Positions 1 through 6,208 of a DNA stretch of 12,666 bases are shown piece by piece. The notes under the pieces were generated by a model that saw nothing but the letters and a program-made list of their open reading frames with translations, made no database searches and was not told where the DNA came from. Position 1 is the stretch's first letter. Each line of letters begins with the position of its first letter. Location: contig RPOS01000090.1 of NCBI GenBank assembly GCA_003820635.1, forward strand, positions 1 through 12,666. The letters run 5' to 3'. This stretch comes from Verrucomicrobiaceae bacterium. GTDB taxonomy: Bacteria > Verrucomicrobiota > Verrucomicrobiae > Verrucomicrobiales > Akkermansiaceae. The position numbers and the translations under genes are program-made.

Positions 1-657
1 AACGAGTATCTGTGGCGCGGCCAATCACTCGGCCTCGACCTCGTCGAAGCCGGATTCGACATCGCCTCGGAGTGGAACAACATCGGTCTCAGCGCCGGCG
101 TCTGGTATGCCAACTACGATACCAAAGTTACCGAATTGCGCGGCGGCGACATCGTCAATGACGCTGTCAATGAAATCGACCTCTATGCCGAAGCCTCCTA
201 TGACCTCGGCTTCGCAAAAGCTTCGGTCGGTTACATTTACTACTACAACGACCAAGACGATGGCAACGAACTCTTCTTCGGCCCGCTTGACGACGCTCAG
301 GAAGTGTATTTCGCTCTTTCCCGCGACTTCGGCTTTGCTGAAGCCTCGCTGACCTACTTCTGGGACATCGCCGGTGCCGATAACAACGGCTACAGCGAAC
401 TCGCCCTCGGCCGTAGCTTCGAACTGACCTCCTGCCTTGCCCTCAATGTTGGCAGCAACGTGGGCTTCCAGGTCGAAGAAGGCCAGTGCACTGCTTGGAC
501 CACCAAGGTTGGTCTCGACTGGGCCTTTGCTGAAAAGGCCAAGCTGTCGCCGTTCGTGGCTCTGTCCATCGCCCTTAGCGATGATTGGGATTCCACCTAC
601 ACTTACGGTTCCGACAACGAGTTCGTCGCCGGCTCCATGCTCAGCGTGAGCTTCTAA
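1..657 (+). CDS. Outer-membrane beta-barrel protein, 3' part (5' end outside window)
   Basis: The reading frame is open from the first base to TAA at 655-657, giving 218 residues with no start in view. The protein alternates short amphipathic strands with acidic, Asn-rich turns (for example KASVGYIYYYNDQDDGNE, EASLTYFWDIAGADNNG) and ends in LSVSF. A terminal Phe is the usual signal for beta-barrel assembly in the outer membrane. The first visible residues, NEYLWRGQSLG, resemble the opening strand of TorF-like putative porins and of related verrucomicrobial barrels. Two cysteines (in TSCLAL and EGQCTAW) could form a disulfide. The substrate is unknown; a porin or structural barrel is the natural reading. 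Codons favour AAC, TAC, GAC and ATC, and GC seems lower than in the neighbours, which fits high expression. It ends just before a strong terminator, so it is the last gene of its transcript. Confidence 0.8.
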   Translation, partial: NEYLWRGQSLGLDLVEAGFDIASEWNNIGLSAGVWYANYDTKVTELRGGDIVNDAVNEIDLYAEASYDLGFAKASVGYIYYYNDQDDGNELFFGPLDDAQEVYFALSRDFGFAEASLTYFWDIAGADNNGYSELALGRSFELTSCLALNVGSNVGFQVEEGQCTAWTTKVGLDWAFAEKAKLSPFVALSIALSDDWDSTYTYGSDNEFVAGSMLSVSF

Positions 658-688
658 TTCATCGAAGTCTCTGACTTCAGAACAATCC

Positions 689-721
689 AAGAGCGGTCGC
701 GCAAGCGGCCGCTCTTTTTTT
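689..721 (+). terminator. Rho-independent terminator of the beta-barrel gene
   Basis: A 12-bp stem (AAGAGCGGTCGC at 689-700 with GCGGCCGCTCTT at 705-716, one G-T wobble) closes a GCAA tetraloop. The downstream arm runs into seven T's at 715-721. The T run lies only on the plus side, so it ends plus-strand transcription. A second, small perfect hairpin (GAAGTC-TCT-GACTTC, 664-678) sits between the stop codon and the terminator and may protect the 3' end of the mRNA. Confidence 0.92.
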
Positions 722-791
722 ATGTAGCGGCGGTCACCGGTCGCCGAATCTTCCGCTTGGAAAATCCGAAACCGCCCAACACACTCAGGCC

Positions 792-2342
792 ATGTTCCTC
801 GGCCTTGATTCATCCACTCAATCGCTAACGGCTGTCATCATCGATTCCGCCACGGGTGAAATCGCCTGCCAGCACTCCGTCAATTTTGGTGCTGATCTCC
901 CGCAATACGGCTGCCCGAACGGCTTCATTCCCGGCGGAGTGAATGGTGAGGTCCACGCCGATCCACGGATGTGGCTGGATGCGCTGGACCTGCTTTTCAG
1001 CCGCCTGAAAGCCGCCACCGATCTCTCCAAGGTGGAAATGATCGCCGGTTCCGGCCAACAGCACGGCTCCGTCTATCTGGATGCGACCTTTGACAACCGC
1101 CTGGCTTCGCTCGATCCCACCAGCGGACTGAGCGCGCGGATTTCCCCCGCCTTCACGCGGGCGTCCTCGCCGATCTGGATGGACACGTCCACCGGTGCGG
1201 AATGCACGGAAATCACTGCGGCGCTTGGAAACCCGGCCGAAGTGTGCCGCCGCAGCGGCTCCATCACCATAGAGCGTTTCACCGGGCCGCAGATTCGGCG
1301 TTTTTACAAAACCGATCCGGACGCCTATGCCAAGACCGCGCGCGTTCATCTGGTGAGTTCGTTCATCGCCTCGGTAATTGCCGGGAAATCCGTCAACATC
1401 GACTACGGTGATGGAGCCGGCATGAACCTGCTCAATCTCTCCACGCTGGCATGGGATTCAGAATTGGTTCAAGCCACCGCGCCCGGTTTGTTGGAAAAAC
1501 TGCCCGCACCCGCTGCGGCCACCACGGTTCAAGGAACGGTCTCGAGCTATCTTGTCGAAAAATACGGGCTTTCGCCCAATTGCCGCTGCGCGTTGTTCAC
1601 CGGAGACAACCCCGCTTCGCTGGTGGGCATGGGAGCCACCACGCCGGGCAACATCGTGATTTCCCTCGGCACCAGCGACACGTTTTTCGCTGCGATGCCT
1701 GGTCCGAAAACCGATCCCAACGGCTTCGGCCACGTCTTCGGAAACCCGGCCGGAGGGTTCATGTCGCTCATTTGTTTCCGCAACGGTTCGCTCGCCCGCG
1801 AGGCGCTGCGCGACCGGCTGGGGCTCGATTGGTCCGCCTTTGACCGCGCCGCACTCGCGCAAACCCGCGCCGCGGCCGGTGAAAACCTGATGCTGCCATT
1901 CTTCGGGCCGGAAATCACGCCACGCCACGACTTCAGCGGGCCGGTGCTGAAAGGATCGCCCGATTTCGAATCCGGCGCGGTGCCGGGCTTGCAAATCAGG
2001 GCGCTGCTGGAAGGCCAGTTCCTCAACATGCGTCTTCACTCGCAATGGATGGAGGTGAAGGCGGAGCGCATCCGCCTGACCGGCGGCGCTTCCAAAAACG
2101 ACGGCATCGCGCAACTGGTGGCGGATGTTTTCCAAGCTCCGGTCGAGCGTCTCGATGTCTCGAATTCGGCAGCCCTGGGAGCCGCGCTGATCGCCGCCGC
2201 GACCGCCGGGCATGATTTGGAAAATCTCCAGCAGACCTTCTGCCGTTGTTCCGAAGGCTCGACACTCGCTCCGGATCCGGCGCTGGCCACGGTCTATCAG
2301 GACACGCAGGAGCGCTTTGCGGCGCTGCTGCGCGCTCAGTGA
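792..2342 (+). CDS. xylB: Xylulokinase (FGGY family, eukaryote-like subtype)
   Basis: Xylulokinase (EC 2.7.1.17) uses ATP to phosphorylate D-xylulose to xylulose 5-phosphate, which enters the pentose phosphate pathway; it acts in the cytoplasm. The 516 residues carry both FGGY domains: the N-terminal phosphate-binding loop LGLDSSTQSLTAV (3-15), GSGQQHGSVYLD (86-97), IDYGDGAGMNLL (203-214), the catalytic-Asp loop FTGDNPASLVGM (269-280, D272), SLGTSDTFF (291-299), and the adenosine-site GGASKND (431-437). Several stretches (IWMDTST, ERFTGPQI, LVSSFIAS, the DNP loop) match human XYLB as I remember it better than the shorter E. coli XylB. The ATG at 792 is followed at once by the conserved LGLDSSTQ, which fixes the start; no clear ribosome site precedes it. 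A partly symmetric stretch at 726-745 (core ACCGGT) could be an operator. No xylose isomerase, transporter or regulator is in view, so the physiological substrate is inferred. Its last 7 bases overlap msrA tail to tail. Confidence 0.9.
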   Translation: MFLGLDSSTQSLTAVIIDSATGEIACQHSVNFGADLPQYGCPNGFIPGGVNGEVHADPRMWLDALDLLFSRLKAATDLSKVEMIAGSGQQHGSVYLDATFDNRLASLDPTSGLSARISPAFTRASSPIWMDTSTGAECTEITAALGNPAEVCRRSGSITIERFTGPQIRRFYKTDPDAYAKTARVHLVSSFIASVIAGKSVNIDYGDGAGMNLLNLSTLAWDSELVQATAPGLLEKLPAPAAATTVQGTVSSYLVEKYGLSPNCRCALFTGDNPASLVGMGATTPGNIVISLGTSDTFFAAMPGPKTDPNGFGHVFGNPAGGFMSLICFRNGSLAREALRDRLGLDWSAFDRAALAQTRAAAGENLMLPFFGPEITPRHDFSGPVLKGSPDFESGAVPGLQIRALLEGQFLNMRLHSQWMEVKAERIRLTGGASKNDGIAQLVADVFQAPVERLDVSNSAALGAALIAAATAGHDLENLQQTFCRCSEGSTLAPDPALATVYQDTQERFAALLRAQ

Positions 2343-2959
2343 TCCAGTTTGAGTTTCCTCAGCTTGGGCTCGATCACGAAGCGGCAATACGGATTCCTGG
2401 ACTTGTTCTGGAAATAATAGTTCTGGTGATCCTCCGGTGCCGGATAGAACTCGCTGGCAGCGGTGATTTCCGTGACGATCGGGTCCTTGAACTTTGAAGC
2501 GGCCGCCGCCTTCGAGGCCTCCGCGGTTTTCTTCTGCGCTTCGGAGTGATGAAAAATGACCGAGCGGTATTGGGTGCCCACGTCATTGCCCTGGCGGTTG
2601 AGCGTGGTGGGATCGTGCAGATCCCAGAACCATGCGAGGATTTTCTCAAATGATATCTTTTTCGGATCGAACACCACCTGCACGACTTCCGCGTGACCGG
2701 TATCGCCTTCGCAAACCTGCTCGTAGGTTGGATTTTTCACCATGCCTCCCATGAAACCCGAAGTGGCGGAATAAACACCGTCGAGTTGGCGGAAGGCGGC
2801 CTCGATGCACCAATAACAACCGGCTCCAAGAGTGGCGGCTTCCGCTCCGGCGGGGATTTCAGTCATGGCGGCGGGTTTCTGGTTCATGGCGGGTTTCGAT
2901 GGTTCGCAGGAAGCAAGCACCGGCAGGATGGCGAGTGCGGTGAGAAGGAGACGTTTCAT
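2336..2959 (-). CDS. msrA: Peptide methionine sulfoxide reductase MsrA, lipoprotein form
   Basis: MsrA reduces methionine S-sulfoxide in oxidised proteins back to methionine. The 207-residue product begins MKRLLLTALAILPVLASC, a lipoprotein signal with lipobox LAS-C (Cys18). A low-complexity linker follows to about residue 40, so the enzyme is probably anchored in the periplasm. The catalytic domain has GCYWCIEAAF (nucleophile C48, extra C51), GDTGHAEVVQV (86-96), GTQYRS (128-133), EFYPAPEDHQNYY (170-182) and a likely resolving Cys192 in NPYCRFVIEPKL. C51 replaces the Gly of the textbook GCFWG motif; GCFWC-type MsrA proteins are known. The ATG at 2959 gives the full signal peptide. It lies 25 bp after the metallo-hydrolase gene and is probably the last gene of the alr operon. 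Its stop (TGA, complement of 2336-2338) lies inside the end of xylB. Confidence 0.93.
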   Translation of the reverse strand: MKRLLLTALAILPVLASCEPSKPAMNQKPAAMTEIPAGAEAATLGAGCYWCIEAAFRQLDGVYSATSGFMGGMVKNPTYEQVCEGDTGHAEVVQVVFDPKKISFEKILAWFWDLHDPTTLNRQGNDVGTQYRSVIFHHSEAQKKTAEASKAAAASKFKDPIVTEITAASEFYPAPEDHQNYYFQNKSRNPYCRFVIEPKLRKLKLDH

Positions 2960-2984
2960 GATTTTGACGGGTGCATCTATCAGT

Positions 2985-3938
2985 TCACCACTCGATGCCC
3001 ACGCCTTCCTCCGGGATCAGCACCTGATCGCTGATGCCGAGGCGGTCGGCTTCCACCAGCAGGCGCTCGACAGGCTCGTCGTGCGGTTCATTGCCTAACG
3101 GGAAAGTGCCATAGTGCATCGGAATGAGGAGTTTCGCGCCGAGATCCGCAAAGGCGCGCACGGCTTCCTCGGGGTTCATGTGGACGTCGCGGCCGCTCGG
3201 CGACTCGTAGGCACCTATCGGCATCAGGGCGATGTCGATGGCATGTTTCCTGCCGATTTCCCTGAAGCCATCAAAGTAGGCGCTGTCACCGCAGTGAAAG
3301 ACGCTCTTGCCCCCGGCGCGGACGATGTAGCCGCCGTAATCGCGGTGGGTGTCGTGGATGAAACGGGCGCCCCAGTGATGGGAGGGCGTGTGGGTGATTT
3401 CCAACAAATCAAACTTCAACTCATCCCACACGCCCACTTCATGGGTCGCGGGGAAACCGAGTTTTCTGACCAGCGAGCCACTGCCTTTCGGCACGACGAT
3501 GCCTTCGCGGGCCTGGAGGATTTTCAAGCTCGGCTTGTGCAGGTGGTCGAAATGCGCGTGGGTCACCAACACCAGGTCCACCTCGGGCAGCCCGTGCAGA
3601 TCGAGCCCGGGGTGGCGACTGCGTTTCACCGGGCCGTGCCACTTCGCCCAGTTCGGATCGACGATCACCGAGTGTCCGGCGAACTGGAGGAAAAACGAAG
3701 CGTGGCCGATCCAGGTGATGCGCACCTTGTCGCCCTCCGGTGGAGCGAGCACCGGTTCGAGCACGTTTCCCGCACGCCGCTGGAAAATTCCGGGAACCAC
3801 GCGGTGGCGGAGGAACCGCAGATTGCGCACCGGCCAGCCTTTCTGCGGCATCAATCCGGAGTAGCGCCCGGCATGAAGGGCGGGAGTCTCAGGGTGTTCG
3901 GGCTGCAGGTCTTTCGCCATGATCGGAAACGCATCCAT
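2985..3938 (-). CDS. NAPE-PLD-like metallo-beta-lactamase-fold hydrolase
   Basis: This is a zinc-dependent MBL-fold hydrolase, 317 aa from the ATG at 3938. Metal ligands are visible: THAHFDH (126-132; H127, H129, D131, H132), the His pair in TPSHHWGAR (184-192), D218 in HCGDSAY and H275 in PMHYGTF. WIGHASFF, IPIGAYE-like LMPIGAYE and NPEEAVRAF match the family of N-acyl-phosphatidylethanolamine phospholipase D (NAPE-PLD) and its bacterial relatives (UlaG/RomA-like). A phosphodiester or lipid substrate is therefore plausible but not shown. The frame stays open up to 4046, but that extension overlaps the CPXCG gene in another frame and looks non-coding (Arg/Cys-rich), so I start at 3938; 3920 (MAKDLQPE) is an alternative. 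No signal peptide is seen. It is third-to-fourth in a leftward operon, 41 bp after the CPXCG gene and 25 bp before msrA. Confidence 0.85.
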   Translation of the reverse strand: MDAFPIMAKDLQPEHPETPALHAGRYSGLMPQKGWPVRNLRFLRHRVVPGIFQRRAGNVLEPVLAPPEGDKVRITWIGHASFFLQFAGHSVIVDPNWAKWHGPVKRSRHPGLDLHGLPEVDLVLVTHAHFDHLHKPSLKILQAREGIVVPKGSGSLVRKLGFPATHEVGVWDELKFDLLEITHTPSHHWGARFIHDTHRDYGGYIVRAGGKSVFHCGDSAYFDGFREIGRKHAIDIALMPIGAYESPSGRDVHMNPEEAVRAFADLGAKLLIPMHYGTFPLGNEPHDEPVERLLVEADRLGISDQVLIPEEGVGIEW

Positions 3939-3979
3939 GCCTTGCACCGGAAACCCGCCCGCGCAAGCGAATCCCTCAC

Positions 3980-4150
3980 TCAATCCGCCAAGCCGCGGGC
4001 ATAGGCATCGTCTCCGGTGAAAACAATGACCATCGGGCGGCAACAAACCTCACAATCGTAGTCCACCTCGGTCGGCGTTTCCTCGGGATGGGGCATGGCC
4101 ACCTCAAACACCTCAAAACAAGTCGGGCATGTCACTTCGGCGAATTCCAT
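3980..4150 (-). CDS. CPXCG-motif cysteine-rich small protein
   Basis: This 56-aa gene lies on the minus strand from ATG (4148-4150) to TGA (3980-3982). The product carries CPTC (8-11) and CEVCCRPMVIVF (33-44), the two Cys pairs of the Cys_rich_CPXG family (PF14255 as I recall it), which end in a typical CCRP-M/I-V stretch. Between the pairs is an acidic segment (EVFEVAMPHPEETPTEVDYD). Such proteins probably bind zinc as a small ribbon; their function is unknown. The gene begins 4 bp after the deaminase stop, with a possible GAG ribosome site about 7 bases upstream, which supports co-translation. It occupies the stretch that would otherwise be an N-terminal extension of the hydrolase. Its family match and tight spacing make it real despite its size. 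Confidence 0.85.
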   Translation of the reverse strand: MEFAEVTCPTCFEVFEVAMPHPEETPTEVDYDCEVCCRPMVIVFTGDDAYARGLAD

Positions 4151-4154
4151 GATG

Positions 4155-4586
4155 TCACTCGATTATGGGAAAATCCGTGATTTGCTCCAGCTTCACGCCA
4201 TAGAGCGCGGCGATCTCCGGTGCGTCGGATTCATGATAAATCTCGCGGAAATAGATCTCCTTGATGCCGTAGGCGCAGAGCGTCTGCATGCAGGCGGTGC
4301 AGGGCATGGTGGTGGTGGCCACGATCCGTGCCTCGCCGCGGCGGAACAAGCTGCAAAGGTTCACCTCGGCATGGAGCATGAATTTCTGCCGCGCCGTGCG
4401 GTCGTCCCAGAAACCCGGCGGCGGGTCAAACCCCGGAGCCAGACCGTTGTAGGCGGTGCCGATCACCCGGTTGTCGTGATCGAGAGCGGCGGCACCGACT
4501 TTGCGATACGGGTCTTCCGAGCGCAGGCTCGCCACATGGGCCAGTGCCATCGCGTATTTGGGGATCGACAATCGTTCCGTAGACAT
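4155..4586 (-). CDS. Deoxycytidylate/cytidine deaminase family protein
   Basis: A zinc-dependent deaminase of 143 aa. It shows the CDA fold signature: HAE at 72-74 (H72 zinc ligand, E74 proton shuttle) and PCTAC at 95-99 (C96 and C99 zinc ligands). The N-terminal half, KYAMALAHVASLR then RKVGAAALDHDNRVIGTAYNG, is the dCMP-deaminase/ComE-type pattern, in which the enzyme converts dCMP to dUMP for thymidylate synthesis. The specificity loop differs from classical dCMP deaminases (GLAPGFDPPPGFWDDR), so another cytosine or guanine substrate is possible. I take ATG 4586, since the family begins just before this point; a TTG at 4619 in frame would add 11 residues. It starts 42 bp after alr ends and stops 4 bp before the CPXCG gene, so it is probably co-transcribed with both. 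Confidence 0.82.
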   Translation of the reverse strand: MSTERLSIPKYAMALAHVASLRSEDPYRKVGAAALDHDNRVIGTAYNGLAPGFDPPPGFWDDRTARQKFMLHAEVNLCSLFRRGEARIVATTTMPCTACMQTLCAYGIKEIYFREIYHESDAPEIAALYGVKLEQITDFPIIE

Positions 4587-4628
4587 GCGCTCAGAATGGA
4601 TGGGGAAAGCGGATTTCAAATCCTAAAA

Positions 4629-5756
4629 TCAAGCGCCTGCATAGTGTCGCACAACCCGCGGGGTGATGCCGGTGAAAATTTCCCAAACGATCGTGCCCGC
4701 CTTCTCCGCAATCTCCGCCACCGGGATGTTCGGTCCGAACATCTCCACCTCGTCGCCTTCGCTCACATCGAAAATCCCTGTCACGTCCACCATGATCTGG
4801 TCCATCGTCACCCGCCCGAGGATCGGACAGCGGCGGCCTTGGATGAAAACCTCCGCACCCATACCGGAAACATGGCGCGGGTAGCCATCGCCATAGCCGA
4901 TTCCCACAGTGGCCACCCGCGTGGGCCGCGTGGTCACGAACTGCCGCCCGTAGGAAACGCCGTGCCCGGCGGGCAGCATGCGCACCAGCGTCACCCGCGA
5001 CTTGAGCGTCATCACCGTGGCCAGCATTTCCTGAAAGCCCGGCAGCGGGGAAACGCCGTAAAGCATCAGTCCCGGCCTGGCGAGATTGCACGCGCCGCGC
5101 TCATAATCTAACAGACCCGCGCTGTTGAGCAGGTGCCGCCATTTGAAACGCGCCGCACCGCCGAGTTTTTCGAGAATCTCATGAAACCTCGCGATCTGTC
5201 CGCGGGTGAACTCCGGATCCTCATCCGCCGATGGCAGATGAGAACCGATGCCCTCAATCTCAAGATTCGCCAGACTTTCCAGCACGCTCATCGCTTCCGG
5301 CAAGGCCTCCAAAACAAACCCTCCACGGCCCATGCCGGTGTCCACCGCCAGATGTACTTTCAGCCGTTTCCCGGCCGCGGCAGCCAGATCGTTGAAATGC
5401 CGCGCCTCATCCATGGAGGAAAGGCAGGCCGTCCATTCACGGGCCACGATTTCCTCCCGCTCGCCAGCCCATGTCGGGCCTAACAGATAAATCGGATTCT
5501 CCACCCCCGCCTTGCGGATGCGGCGGGCCTCGCCGACGTTGGCCACACCGAAAAACGCTATGTTTTGCCCGGCCAGCGCGCGCGTCACCTCCTCGAGTCC
5601 ATGGCCATAAGCTCCGGCCTTCACCACCACCATCAACTCGCTGCCGCTGGTCTGCCTTGCCACTTCGAGATTTCTCCTCATGGCCGCCAAATCAATCTCC
5701 GCCCACGCCCGCGGTGGCGACTCGGGAAATACAGTGTTCACGCCAGGACGCTGCAT
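4629..5756 (-). CDS. alr: Alanine racemase
   Basis: A PLP-dependent racemase (EC 5.1.1.1) that makes D-alanine for peptidoglycan. From ATG 5756 the product is 375 aa, the normal length. It shows RAWAEIDLAAMRRNL at the start of the barrel domain; the PLP lysine in VVVKAGAYGHG (K46, with Gly where Asn is usual); DTGMGRGGF; RPGLMLYG; the second catalytic base in GHGVSYGRQF (Y269); IGYGDGYPR; and GRVTMDQIMVDVT. The frame stays open to an ATG at 5813, but those 19 extra residues are in phase with the degenerate integrase remnant upstream and precede the normal Alr start, so I regard them as relic sequence. It is probably the first gene of the leftward operon (deaminase, CPXCG, hydrolase, msrA). 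No clear promoter is visible; transcription may start within the relic. Two of the CTGTTAG words (5108-5114, 5480-5486) lie in it. Confidence 0.95.
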   Translation of the reverse strand: MQRPGVNTVFPESPPRAWAEIDLAAMRRNLEVARQTSGSELMVVVKAGAYGHGLEEVTRALAGQNIAFFGVANVGEARRIRKAGVENPIYLLGPTWAGEREEIVAREWTACLSSMDEARHFNDLAAAAGKRLKVHLAVDTGMGRGGFVLEALPEAMSVLESLANLEIEGIGSHLPSADEDPEFTRGQIARFHEILEKLGGAARFKWRHLLNSAGLLDYERGACNLARPGLMLYGVSPLPGFQEMLATVMTLKSRVTLVRMLPAGHGVSYGRQFVTTRPTRVATVGIGYGDGYPRHVSGMGAEVFIQGRRCPILGRVTMDQIMVDVTGIFDVSEGDEVEMFGPNIPVAEIAEKAGTIVWEIFTGITPRVVRHYAGA

Positions 5757-5858
5757 GATGCCCCGCGCACTGGCAAGAGCGCGAAAAATCAGACTGCTGA
5801 AAATCAGCCGCATTTCCCCGCTATTGCCGCTAGCAGGACGAATACTGCCTCACGCAGT

Positions 5859-5987
5859 GCCAGCCTCCTACCATGATAGCGTGAACTCGGGATACCCGTC
5901 CCGACGATTCATCGTCTAGATCTTGATTCTCGCGGGGCCGTTGCCGATTTCCACGACACAGCTGCGACGTTTGCGTTTCCGGGTCAT
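5859..5987 (-). pseudogene. Degenerate N-terminus of a tyrosine recombinase (integrase remnant)
   Basis: Read leftward from an ATG at 5987, one frame gives MTRKRKRRSCVVEIGNG, then PARIKI, an amber stop, TMNRRDGYPEFTLSW, a second amber stop, EAGTA and an opal stop. The stops are TAG at 5916-5918, TAG at 5868-5870 and TGA at 5850-5852. This pattern (basic start, VEIGN...IKIY, a polar turn, then Y-x-x-FTLSWYEAG) is what I remember of the N-terminal domain of integrases in Verrucomicrobiota and Planctomycetes. Both ambers fall where that family has tyrosine. Nothing resembling the catalytic domain follows; the frame runs through 5813 straight into alr. So this looks like a deleted and decayed integrase beside its tRNA-Ser target. 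Two small hairpins (5889-5904 and GACGAT-TC-ATCGTC at 5903-5916) lie in it. The family match is from memory. Confidence 0.55.
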
Positions 5988-6044
5988 CGACCCCGGTTTT
6001 CGAGTCAACTTGTCAGAAAAACCTGTCACGGTCTGCCTTGATGG

Positions 6045-6074
6045 TTGGCAAGTTGTTGATTTAGAGTGTATTAC
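6045..6074 (+). promoter_or_regulatory. Possible sigma-70-like promoter facing the tRNA
   Basis: TTGGCA (6045-6050) and TATTAC (6069-6074) are separated by 18 bp in an AT-rich patch that stands out from the GC-rich surroundings. If used, it would drive transcription antisense to tRNA-Ser and the 560-aa gene, because no plus-strand gene follows. It is equally likely to be leftover AT-rich attachment or promoter DNA of the lost element. The rest of 5988-6096 holds no ORF that I can support. Confidence 0.2.
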
Positions 6075-6096
6075 TTCGCTTGAGCAACACGAGCCG

Positions 6097-6183
6097 CGGA
6101 ACGGGAGGGATTCGAACCCTCGGTAGAGTTACCCCTACGTTCCCTTAGCAAGGGAGTGCTTTCGACCACTCAGCCACCGTTCC
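6097..6183 (-). tRNA. tRNA-Ser (anticodon GCU)
   Basis: Read on the minus strand the 87-nt gene begins GGAACGG and ends CCGTTCC plus a G discriminator: a full 7-bp acceptor stem. The D arm is GGCTGAGTGGTCGAAAGC-like. The anticodon stem is CCC/GGG around the loop TTGCTAA (anticodon GCT), which reads AGC and AGU serine codons. The long variable arm (GTAGGG-GTAA-CTCTAC) is diagnostic of class II tRNAs, and the T loop is GGTTCGAATCC. CCA is not encoded (CGG follows), so it must be added after transcription. The gene begins only 25 bp past the stop of the 560-aa gene, so it may be made by read-through. Its 3' end points at the integrase remnant, the usual layout when an element inserts in a tRNA gene. 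Confidence 0.96.
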
Positions 6184-6208
6184 TGATCAGCGGGTCGGCA
6201 GGTTTCAA

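Noticed and set aside
25..813. 262-aa minus-strand ORF opposite the beta-barrel gene
   Set aside because: It is an antisense shadow (VVVVV/AEFGAE-like composition) that crosses the terminator and the xylB start.
3114..5111. Long plus-strand ORFs (296 and 338 aa) opposite the hydrolase, deaminase and alr
   Set aside because: They are mirror-frame artefacts of high-GC coding DNA; the minus strand has clear catalytic motifs throughout.
5916..5918. Amber codons in the integrase remnant as possible recoding (stop read as Tyr)
   Set aside because: TAG ends tex normally, a TGA stop also interrupts the frame, and the catalytic domain is missing, so decay is the simpler reading.
5923..6126. 67-aa plus-strand ORF ending in NGRDSNPR
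   Set aside because: The ending is the well-known false translation across the T arm of a tRNA gene; the ORF overlaps tRNA-Ser and has no family features.
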